From assembly GCA_017454075.1 (NCBI GenBank), contig JAFTDQ010000051.1, positions 1 to 8,916 of the forward strand: a stretch of 8,916 nt of DNA, in the 5' to 3' direction. This DNA comes from Clostridia bacterium. Its GTDB lineage: Bacteria; Bacillota_A; Clostridia; Oscillospirales; CAG-272. The notes below the pieces were generated by a model. That model had not been told where the DNA came from. It made no database searches and saw only the letters and a program-made list of their open reading frames with translations. The translations under genes and the position numbers were made by a program. Each line of letters begins with the position of its first letter. Position 1 is the first letter of the stretch. Of the stretch, positions 1-6,045 are shown one piece after another.

Positions 1-457
1 AGGCGGTCAGACCCGCCGCAAGGGCGTATTCGATCGTATAACTCGACCGCCTCGTATCTTTCCCGATTACGATACGGGGTCGGTAATTCAGTTTACGGCA
101 TCCCGAAAGCGGAGAAGAGTAGTACCAGCCGAGGAAACGCCCTATCCTGTACGCGTGATCGGAGTTCAGCACCGAGCTGACCTCTCCGCGAAATCCGTCG
201 GTGCCGAAATATCTGTGCTTTTCGCCGTTCTTTGTCATGTCGCCAGACGCGGCGAGAGAAACGTCTTCCCTCATGAAATCATCGAGAGTTATCCCGAATA
301 TTTTACATATGGAAACAAGAGTTTCCATTTTCGGTGTTGCCTGTCCCGTTTCCCATTTTGAAACCGACTGTCTTGAAACCGAGAGCTTTTCAGCGAGACT
401 TTCCTGCGAAATGCCCGCAAGCGAGCGCAGATTGGTTATTTTTCTGCCGAGAGTCAT
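1..457 (-). CDS. glmM: XRE-family HTH fused to phosphoglucosamine mutase (GlmM) N-terminus; partial, runs off the left edge
   Basis: Reading the minus strand from the ATG at 457-455 gives 152 codons without a stop to the window edge. Residues about 5-60 form a Cro/C1-type helix-turn-helix, with ISQESLAEKLSVSRQSVSKW followed by ETG and a typical C-terminal FGITLDDFM. A linker of about 20 residues leads to RYFGTDGFRGE (82-92), the N-terminal signature of GlmM, then GRFLGWYY (106-113) and IGKDTRRSS (131-139), a phosphohexomutase segment. GlmM converts glucosamine-6-phosphate to glucosamine-1-phosphate for UDP-GlcNAc and peptidoglycan synthesis in the cytoplasm. The catalytic phosphoserine loop lies beyond the edge, so activity cannot be judged. 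The start has AGAGGA (467-472) nine bases upstream. An internal Met74 (236-238) just before the GlmM part lacks a close Shine-Dalgarno sequence, which favours a real fusion. Ordinary GlmM begins directly at the FGTDG motif, so the HTH is an addition. Confidence 0.88.
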   Translation of the reverse strand, partial: MTLGRKITNLRSLAGISQESLAEKLSVSRQSVSKWETGQATPKMETLVSICKIFGITLDDFMREDVSLAASGDMTKNGEKHRYFGTDGFRGEVSSVLNSDHAYRIGRFLGWYYSSPLSGCRKLNYRPRIVIGKDTRRSSYTIEYALAAGLTA

Positions 458-501
458 TATTTTGTGTCCTCTGAGTCTGATTTTTTTTGTTGCCGCATAA
501 T

Positions 502-530
502 ATAATACACCAACCGTCCGCTTTTTACAA
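502..530 (-). promoter_or_regulatory. Sigma-A-type promoter for the HTH-GlmM gene
   Basis: On the minus strand a -35 box TTGTAA (plus-strand 525-530) is separated by exactly 17 bases from a -10 box TATTAT (plus-strand 502-507). Transcription would start near 495, giving a leader of roughly 38 bases before the ATG at 457. The -35 matches four of six consensus bases and the -10 five of six. An AACCG half-site (512-516) lies in the spacer, resembling the palindrome arms elsewhere in this region. Confidence 0.6.
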
Positions 531-563
531 CCAACATGACTTTGAAATCCGTAAAAAAATTGT

Positions 564-576
564 CAACCGGCGGTTG
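564..576. promoter_or_regulatory. Palindrome CAACCG-G-CGGTTG, possible operator
   Basis: This is a perfect inverted repeat with 6-base arms around a single central base, at about the middle of the divergent region. It lies upstream of the minus-strand promoter and shares its arm with the half-site inside that promoter. A TGTCAA at 561-566 (TTGACA on the minus strand) overlaps it, but no acceptable -10 box lies at the right distance. An operator role is inference; a site for an XRE-type repressor is plausible. Confidence 0.4.
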
Positions 577-579
577 CAT

Positions 580-589
580 AAACCGGTTT
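580..589. promoter_or_regulatory. Palindrome AAACCGGTTT, possible operator
   Basis: This perfect 10-base palindrome lies 3 bases after the previous one and contains the same AACCG/CGGTT half-sites, here overlapping at the centre. The different spacing of half-sites between palindromes weakens the case for a single dimeric binding protein. The clustering next to a gene for a DNA-binding protein strengthens it. Confidence 0.35.
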
Positions 590-686
590 TCTGACGCGGG
601 CGGATACTTTCATCTTGTTTTTCCGTAATAAAAACCCTCGGCACAGATTCGCTTGTCGTTGTTATCTCTGTTTTTTTCTCCGGCAG

Positions 687-715
687 TTGAAATTACCGGC
701 CGGTTATGATATAAT
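687..715 (+). promoter_or_regulatory. Strong sigma-A-type promoter for the rightward gene cluster
   Basis: A -35 box TTGAAA (687-692) and a perfect -10 box TATAAT (710-715) are separated by the optimal 17 bases. Transcription would start near 722, leaving a leader of about 40 bases before the ATG at 764. It is the only convincing plus-strand promoter seen in the window and may serve the whole cluster from the oxidoreductase onwards. The spacer contains the ACCGGCCGGT palindrome, so a bound protein would block RNA polymerase. Confidence 0.75.
695..704. promoter_or_regulatory. Palindrome ACCGGCCGGT in the promoter spacer, candidate operator
   Basis: This perfect 10-base palindrome lies entirely between the -35 and -10 boxes of the rightward promoter, a classical place for a repressor site. 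Its ACCG/CGGT arms resemble the two palindromes at 564-576 and 580-589. The neighbouring HTH-GlmM protein is the obvious candidate binder, but that is inferred from position only. Confidence 0.45.
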
Positions 716-763
716 AGAACGAATACTTCGGAGGTAATCCTCGCTCGGGGACTGACTGCTTTT

Positions 764-1867
764 ATGAAACTCGGAATGATCGGCTACGGACGTATCGGAA
801 GGGCGCATTTTTACGCTGTTAAAAATCTTCCGCTGTTTTTCCCCTACGCCGATCCCCGTATCTTTTCGGAATACACAGCCGTGGTTTCGTCGACTCCCGA
901 AAGCACGTATTCCGCGTCCCGGGTCCTTTCCTGCGAACCCGAAAAGTCGGACGTTTCACTTATTTCAAGGGATGACGTTGACATTGTCGATATCTGCACG
1001 CCGAATTACCTTCATTTTCCCGAGGCGCGTTTGGCGCTTTCCGTCGGAAAGCCAGTATATTGCGAAAAGCCGCTTGCTGTCACGTTTGCAGAAGCAGACG
1101 AGCTCAGACGGCTTGCCGAGGAGAAGAATACTCCGTGCGGCGTCGCCTTCAACTACCGTTTTCTTCCGGGATCCATGAGGGCCCGAGATATTGTTTTGCA
1201 GGGAAGAATCGGGGAAATCGTATCGTGTTCGTTCAGATATCTTCACGCAGGGTCATCCGCCGCTTCCCGCCGCGGATGGAAATGCGATCCGCGTCTCAGC
1301 GGCGGCGGCGCTCTGCAGGACCTCGGTTCTCACATCGTCGATCTCAGCCGCTACATATGCTGCGAAGAGATCTCGGATCTCAGCGGAAGAGGATTATATC
1401 GTAACGGCAGCAGAGAGCTCGACGACGCATTTTTCATTACAGCCGGTCTTTCGGGAGGCGGCGTCGCGTGTTTTGAGGCGAGCCGTGTCGCTTTCGGAAC
1501 AAACGACGATCTTTCATTTGAGATCTACGGCACGAAAGGCGCGCTTTCTTACTCTATGATGCAGCCGAATTATCTCCGTTTTTACGACGGTGAAAGGGCT
1601 GACGGAGTTCTCGGAGGAGACAGCGGGTTCACCCTTATCGACTGCATAGGAAAGTATCCGTCGCCCGGCGGCTGTTTCCCGTCTCAGAAAGCGCCGGTGG
1701 GCTGGCCGATGACGCACGTTAATTCGATGTTCGCGTTTCTTTCGAAGGCGGTGGGGATAAAAACCGACTATATCTGCGCCGACTTTGCGGACGGGGCTTA
1801 CGTTCAGTCTGTTATCGAAAAGGCGTACATGTCGGCGTCAGAAAATTCGGCGAGGATAAAACTATGA
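764..1867 (+). CDS. Gfo/Idh/MocA family NAD(P)-dependent oxidoreductase
   Basis: The 367-residue protein has the full family plan. An N-terminal Rossmann fold starts with GYGRIGRAHF (7-16, GxGxxG nucleotide loop), followed by DICTPNYLH (76-84) and the EKP motif (101-103) whose lysine is normally catalytic. The C-terminal substrate domain carries GGGALQDLGSHIVDL (180-194), in which His190 and Asp193 match the usual active-site pair. Members act on sugars, inositols or related polyols with NAD(P); the substrate cannot be read from sequence. The ATG at 764 is right because the Rossmann strand begins at once. Its Shine-Dalgarno is modest (GGGGA at 747-751), with a better GGAGG (730-734) too far away. 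It is the first gene after the strong promoter and its stop overlaps the coaE start by four bases (ATGA). Confidence 0.9.
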   Translation: MKLGMIGYGRIGRAHFYAVKNLPLFFPYADPRIFSEYTAVVSSTPESTYSASRVLSCEPEKSDVSLISRDDVDIVDICTPNYLHFPEARLALSVGKPVYCEKPLAVTFAEADELRRLAEEKNTPCGVAFNYRFLPGSMRARDIVLQGRIGEIVSCSFRYLHAGSSAASRRGWKCDPRLSGGGALQDLGSHIVDLSRYICCEEISDLSGRGLYRNGSRELDDAFFITAGLSGGGVACFEASRVAFGTNDDLSFEIYGTKGALSYSMMQPNYLRFYDGERADGVLGGDSGFTLIDCIGKYPSPGGCFPSQKAPVGWPMTHVNSMFAFLSKAVGIKTDYICADFADGAYVQSVIEKAYMSASENSARIKL

Positions 1868-2505
1868 TAATCGTCGGTCTGACCGGAAGTTCCGGCTCGG
1901 GAAAAGGATATATCTCGTCTCTGTTTGAAGAGCACGGATACTCGTGTCTCGATACGGACAGGGTGTGTCACGAGCTTTACTCGGCAGGGACGGAATGTAC
2001 CGCCGAAATGGTCGAAAAGATAGGTCGCGGGATATTGTCTCCGGACGGCTCGATTGACAGAAAAAAACTTCGTGAGCTCGCTTTTTCATCTGACGATGTT
2101 TACCGTCTCATGAACGACACCGCACATAAACACGTGAGGATAAAAACTCTCGATTGGATCGAAAAAATGAAACTGTCCGGGGTTTCGGTCGCAGTCATTG
2201 ACGCACCGCTGCTTTTTGAAGCCGGATTTGACAGAATTTGCGACATCAACGTCGCCGTCACCTGCGACACGGCGACGAAGATAACGAGACTTAAAAGCCG
2301 GGACGGTATCACGGATGATGCGATTGCCGCACGTCTCGGAAAACAAAAGCCGGATCCCTGGTACGTCATGCAGGCGGACTACGTTATTGATAATTCATCA
2401 AAATCCGAAAGTTCGCTCAAGGAGAGGGTAGGGCTTTTCTGCGACATGCTCGATGAGATTTCTCATTTAAGCATAAAACTCCGACCGCGCGGAAGGCGCA
2501 GATAA
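1864..2505 (+). CDS. coaE: Dephospho-CoA kinase
   Basis: CoaE phosphorylates the 3'-hydroxyl of dephospho-CoA with ATP, the last step of CoA synthesis, in the cytoplasm. The 213-residue length is normal (about 200). The signature pieces are in order: the P-loop GLTGSSGSGK (5-14), LDTDRVCHELY (the Asp-x-Asp-Arg segment), DAPLLFEAG (substrate and lid region), RLKSRDGITDDAIAARL, and ADYVIDNSSKSESSLKERV near the end. One oddity is that the Walker A lysine is followed by Gly15-Tyr16 instead of the usual Ser/Thr. The C-terminus ends in a basic tail, RPRGRRR. GAGGA (1852-1856) lies seven bases before the ATG, and the start overlaps the oxidoreductase stop, so translation is probably coupled. Confidence 0.93.
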   Translation: MIIVGLTGSSGSGKGYISSLFEEHGYSCLDTDRVCHELYSAGTECTAEMVEKIGRGILSPDGSIDRKKLRELAFSSDDVYRLMNDTAHKHVRIKTLDWIEKMKLSGVSVAVIDAPLLFEAGFDRICDINVAVTCDTATKITRLKSRDGITDDAIAARLGKQKPDPWYVMQADYVIDNSSKSESSLKERVGLFCDMLDEISHLSIKLRPRGRRR

Positions 2506-2521
2506 GCAGATAACGAGATAA
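2498..2521 (+). repeat. Short tandem repeat, 8-base unit (GCAGATAA)
   Basis: GCAGATAA occurs twice in direct succession (2498-2505, 2506-2513), followed by a degenerate third copy CGAGATAA (2514-2521). The first copy contains the TAA stop of coaE, and the rest fills most of the short gap to the next gene. It is probably a product of slippage; no function is evident. Confidence 0.6.
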
Positions 2522-2542
2522 AAAACCGAAAGGAATATTATA

Positions 2543-3928
2543 ATGGACGCAAAGGAACTGAAAGAGGCGCTTCAGTATAAAAACAAAAGCGCATACGAAT
2601 CGATAACAGAGGACGAACTGGAGAGATCGTTTGCATATGCCGAGTCTTATAAGATGTTTCTCGACAACGCAAAGACCGAGCGAGACGCTGTAAAATACGG
2701 AATCGCACTTGCCGAGAGACGCGGATTTACCGAATATCATCTCGGAGATACGCTCGAGGTTGGCGGAAGATATTATTACAACAACCGCGGAAAATCCCTG
2801 TTTCTTATCAAGATGGGTACGGAGCCGCTTGAAAACGGCGTTTATATCATGGCCGCACACGTTGATTCCCCGAGGATTGATCTGAAACAGAATCCCGTTT
2901 ACGAGGACAGCGGTCTCGGGATGCTTAAAACGCACTATTACGGCGGCATTAAGAAATATCAGTGGACGACGATACCCCTTGCGATACACGGAGTAGTTGT
3001 CAGGGCTGACGGTTCTGTTGTCGACGTCTGTATCGGAGAAGAGGATGAGGACCCGATTTTCTATATAACCGATATACTTCCTCATCTTGCAAAGGATCAG
3101 ATGTCAAAAACGCTTGCAGAGGCCATACCCGGCGAAGGGCTGAATATCATACTCGGTACCGAGCCGTATCGCGACGAGGAGACCGACGGCGCTATCAAGC
3201 TTAATCTTCTCCGCATTCTCAACGAAAAATACGATATAACGGAAGAGGATCTGATAACCGCCGAGCTGACCGCCGTTCCGGCTTACAAAGCGCGCGACAT
3301 AGGACTTGACCGTTCTCTTATTGCCGGATACGGCCATGACGATAAATCGTGCGCGTATCCCGAAATGACGGCGACCTTTGATTCGCAGGATGAGCGCAAG
3401 ACCGTGATCTGCGTTTTCGCGGACAAGGAGGAAACAGGGTCCGAGGGCGTGAGCGGCATGCAGAGCAAAATCTTTATTGACATACTCGGCGAGATCTGCG
3501 ATTCCAGAGACGCTAATATAAGAGTCGTAAAGGCAAACTCAAAGTGCCTCTCCGCCGACGTAAACGCAGCGTTTGATCCGAACTACGCTGGCGCGTATGA
3601 AAAGGCCAACGCCTGCTTCGCAAACTGCGGGGTAGTGATTTCAAAGTTCACGGGCGCGCGCGGCAAATCGGGCACGTCCGACGCTTCGTCCGAGTTTGCA
3701 GCTTATATAAGAAACGTACTTAATGAAAACGGCGTGGTGTGGCAGATGGCCGAGCTCGGAAAAGTCGATCAGGGCGGCGGCGGAACCGTTGCAAAGTTCA
3801 TCGCGAACGAAAATATCGACACGATCGACATCGGCGTGCCGGTCCTTTCCATGCACGCTCCTTATGAGGCGATTTCAAAGCTCGATCTTTATATGACGTA
3901 CAAGGCGTGCCTCGCCTTTATCAGCTGA
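2543..3928 (+). CDS. M18 family aminopeptidase (aspartyl/leucyl aminopeptidase type)
   Basis: The 461-residue protein is a cytoplasmic zinc metallopeptidase that removes N-terminal residues from peptides, in this family often acidic ones. All expected metal-site motifs are visible: AAHVDSPR (His106, Asp108), GHDDK (Asp266), DKEETGSEG (Glu296 catalytic, Glu297 ligand), [10 protein letters not shown] (Asp339) and SMHAPYE (His438). [13 protein letters not shown] and [14 protein letters not shown] are also characteristic of M18. Length is typical for the family (about 430-480), and there is no signal peptide. AAAGGA (2529-2534) is eight bases before the ATG. It follows coaE by 37 bases and precedes prfA by a single base. 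The fine substrate preference (AspAP-like or yeast aminopeptidase I-like) cannot be decided. Confidence 0.94.
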   Translation: MDAKELKEALQYKNKSAYESITEDELERSFAYAESYKMFLDNAKTERDAVKYGIALAERRGFTEYHLGDTLEVGGRYYYNNRGKSLFLIKMGTEPLENGVYIMAAHVDSPRIDLKQNPVYEDSGLGMLKTHYYGGIKKYQWTTIPLAIHGVVVRADGSVVDVCIGEEDEDPIFYITDILPHLAKDQMSKTLAEAIPGEGLNIILGTEPYRDEETDGAIKLNLLRILNEKYDITEEDLITAELTAVPAYKARDIGLDRSLIAGYGHDDKSCAYPEMTATFDSQDERKTVICVFADKEETGSEGVSGMQSKIFIDILGEICDSRDANIRVVKANSKCLSADVNAAFDPNYAGAYEKANACFANCGVVISKFTGARGKSGTSDASSEFAAYIRNVLNENGVVWQMAELGKVDQGGGGTVAKFIANENIDTIDIGVPVLSMHAPYEAISKLDLYMTYKACLAFIS

Positions 3929-3929
3929 C

Positions 3930-5009
3930 ATGACTGACAGGGTCGGGGAGATATGCGTCAGATTCGACGCGCTGACTGACAGTCTTTCGTCCCCCGGCGT
4001 TGCTTCAGACCCATCGAGGGTCGCATCGATCACACGGGAGCTGAAAATCCTTCGTCCCGTGGTCGATGCGTACCGGGAGGCGGAAAGGCTGAAAAAAGAG
4101 CTTGCTCAGCTCGAGTCTATCTCTTCCTTCGATCCCGACGCTGAAATCAGGGAAATCGCTTCGTCGGAAGCCGCTGAGACAAGAGAAAAACTCGCCGAGG
4201 CGGGGGCAAAGCTTCAGACCGCTCTCCTTCCTAAGGACCCTGACGACGATCGGAACGTCGTTGTTGAGATCAGGGCCGGCGCGGGCGGCGAAGAGGCGGC
4301 GCTGTTCGCCGGGGAGCTATACAGGATGTACTGTATGTACGCGGCCTCGCGCGGTTTTACTGTCGGCAAGATCGGATCTACCGATACCGAACTCGGGGGA
4401 TACAGAGAAATCTCATTTACCGTCGAGGGCGAGGGAGCGTATTCTTCGTTCAGATTTGAAAGCGGCGTTCATCGCGTCCAGCGCGTTCCGGACACCGAAT
4501 CGCAGGGCAGGATACATACCTCGACCGCTACGGTCGCCGTGCTGCCGGAAGCCGAGGAAGTAGAGGTCAAAATCGACCCTTCCGAGCTCAGGATCGACAC
4601 GATAAAAAGCTCCGGCGCAGGCGGACAGCACATAAACAAGACCGAATCTGCAGTCAGGATCACACACCTGCCTTCCGGTCTTGTTGTCGAATGCCGCGAC
4701 GAGCGTTCGCAGCTTAAAAACAAGGACAAGGCAATGCGCGTGCTCCGCTCCCGGCTTTACGACATCAGAAAACGTCAGGCTGACGGCGCTATCGCCGACG
4801 TCAGACGCTCTCAGGTCGGAAGCGGAGACCGTTCTGAGAAAATAAGAACATCTAATTTTCCTCAGAGCCGGGTTACCGATCACAGAATAGGATATACGAC
4901 TCACGATCTGGAAGGCGTCCTCAACGGACGTCTGAACGGGATCACGGAAGCGCTCGCTGCCGCGGAAAACGCCGCGAAGATGAGCGGAAACAAGGATGAA
5001 AACACTTAA
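3930..5009 (+). CDS. prfA: Peptide chain release factor 1 (RF1)
   Basis: RF1 recognises UAA and UAG in the ribosomal A site and triggers release of the nascent chain. The 359-residue length is standard. The catalytic [11 protein letters not shown] segment contains Gly-Gly-Gln at 231-233. The stop-codon reading motif is the RF1-type Pro-x-Thr (Pro187-Asp-Thr189) within [18 protein letters not shown], rather than the Ser-Pro-Phe of RF2. The C-terminal [13 protein letters not shown] segment is also RF1-specific. The ATG lies one base after the aminopeptidase stop and has no clear Shine-Dalgarno, so expression probably depends on translational coupling. The N-terminal alignment with the family supports this start. 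prmC, the GGQ methyltransferase gene that commonly follows prfA, is not here; the Sua5 gene follows directly, overlapping by 14 bases. Confidence 0.96.
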   Translation: MTDRVGEICVRFDALTDSLSSPGVASDPSRVASITRELKILRPVVDAYREAERLKKELAQLESISSFDPDAEIREIASSEAAETREKLAEAGAKLQTALLPKDPDDDRNVVVEIRAGAGGEEAALFAGELYRMYCMYAASRGFTVGKIGSTDTELGGYREISFTVEGEGAYSSFRFESGVHRVQRVPDTESQGRIHTSTATVAVLPEAEEVEVKIDPSELRIDTIKSSGAGGQHINKTESAVRITHLPSGLVVECRDERSQLKNKDKAMRVLRSRLYDIRKRQADGAIADVRRSQVGSGDRSEKIRTSNFPQSRVTDHRIGYTTHDLEGVLNGRLNGITEALAAAENAAKMSGNKDENT

Positions 5010-6021
5010 AATTGTATACGGCGCGAGGGAGGATCTGATACCGGCGGCTTCGATACTCCGCGCCGGAGGTCTTGTCGCTTTCCCGACGGAGACCGTTTAC
5101 GGCCTCGGCGGCGACGCGCTCGACTCCACGGCGGCAGCGAGGATTTACGCGGCAAAGGGCAGGCCCTCCGACAATCCGCTTATTGTTCATTTGGCCGACC
5201 CCTCGGACGCGGAAATATACTGTTATACCGGCGAAATGTTTTACAGAATTTCCGAGAAATTCATGCCCGGACCGATAACCGTAATAATGCCGAAAAAGGA
5301 TATTATTCCCGATACGGTTACGGGGGGGCTTCGAACAGTCGGTATTAGAGTTCCTTCTCACAGAGCGGCGCATGATCTTATCGAGCTTTTCGGAGGCCCC
5401 GTTGCCGCCCCTTCCGCAAATATTTCGGGAAGACCGAGTCCGACGAGCTTTTCACACGTCGTGAACGATCTTGACGGAAAAATCGATTGCATAATCGACG
5501 GGGGAGACTGTCTTCACGGAGTGGAATCCACGATCGTCATGGCGGACAGGGACGGAAAGAGTCTGAAACTTCTTCGGCCGGGCGCGGTAACGATTGAGAT
5601 GCTCTCCGCCGTTTGTGATGATATTGAAATAGATCCCGCGGTGCTGTCCCGGTTCAGCGGCGTTCCGCTGGCTCCGGGAATGAAATACCGTCATTATGCT
5701 CCGTCAGAGCCTCTTACGGTCGTTGACGCAGACAGGGATTCTTTTATTGAGTTTGTGAACCGCGAGCCGGACTGCGGTGTTATCTGCTTTGACGAAGACT
5801 TCCCGCTCATTATATCTGAATTCAGAATTTCAATGGGCGGAGAACATCATTCGGATGAACAGGCGAGAAACATATTCACCTGTCTGAGATACTTTGATTC
5901 ACCGGAAGTCAGGGGCAGAGTCAAGCATATATACGCGAGGATGCCTGACAAAAACGGAGTCGGTTTCGCCGTTTTCAACAGACTTATTAAAGCGGCGGGC
6001 TTCAGCACGCTTAAGATTTGA
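4996..6021 (+). CDS. L-threonylcarbamoyladenylate synthase (Sua5/YwlC type)
   Basis: This enzyme makes threonylcarbamoyl-AMP from threonine, bicarbonate and ATP, the first step in forming t6A at position 37 of ANN-reading tRNAs. The YrdC domain (about 10-205) shows [12 protein letters not shown] (29-40), [12 protein letters not shown] (54-65, with the Lys-x-Arg of the active cleft), PGPITVIMP (91-99), [19 protein letters not shown] (139-152) and GVEST (175-179). The linker [11 protein letters not shown] (226-236) and the remaining hundred-odd residues form the extra Sua5 domain. At 341 residues it is therefore the long Sua5 form and not the short TsaC form. The ATG sits inside the last codons of prfA, so the two genes are probably translationally coupled and act in the same process, translation fidelity. 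Confidence 0.94.
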   Translation: MKTLKIVYGAREDLIPAASILRAGGLVAFPTETVYGLGGDALDSTAAARIYAAKGRPSDNPLIVHLADPSDAEIYCYTGEMFYRISEKFMPGPITVIMPKKDIIPDTVTGGLRTVGIRVPSHRAAHDLIELFGGPVAAPSANISGRPSPTSFSHVVNDLDGKIDCIIDGGDCLHGVESTIVMADRDGKSLKLLRPGAVTIEMLSAVCDDIEIDPAVLSRFSGVPLAPGMKYRHYAPSEPLTVVDADRDSFIEFVNREPDCGVICFDEDFPLIISEFRISMGGEHHSDEQARNIFTCLRYFDSPEVRGRVKHIYARMPDKNGVGFAVFNRLIKAAGFSTLKI

Positions 6022-6045
6022 TCTTTTTCAGGATAAAGGAAGGCA

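Larger units (their letters stand above)
458..763. other. Divergent intergenic control region, no gene
   Basis: This stretch of 306 bases separates the leftward HTH-GlmM gene from the rightward oxidoreductase gene. It holds a promoter on each strand, three ACCG/CGGT palindromes and the two ribosome binding sites, listed separately. The part from about 591 to 680 is T-rich on the plus strand, and I see no open frame, RNA gene or terminator hairpin in it. Confidence 0.75.

Noticed and set aside
236..238. Met74 as the true start of a separate glmM
   Set aside because: The sequence just upstream (CGCGTCTGGCGAC on the coding strand) has no Shine-Dalgarno at a usable distance, and the upstream frame is an intact HTH domain with its own good ribosome binding site.
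155..500. Two overlapping plus-strand open frames (155-361 and 201-500)
   Set aside because: They lie antisense to the HTH-GlmM gene, share no family motif and have no ribosome binding site; they are shadows of the real minus-strand frame.
538..566. TTGACA on the minus strand (561-566) as a second promoter for the HTH-GlmM gene
   Set aside because: No acceptable -10 box lies 16-18 bases away (AAAGTC and its neighbours are poor); the pair at 502-530 is much better.
2417..3085. 222-residue minus-strand open frame
   Set aside because: It is antisense to the coaE end and the start of the M18 aminopeptidase, which have clear motifs. The translation has no recognisable domain, and no promoter or ribosome binding site supports it.
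4102..4563. 153-residue plus-strand open frame inside prfA
   Set aside because: It is an alternate frame of prfA, Ser/Arg/Pro-rich with no known motif and no initiation signal.
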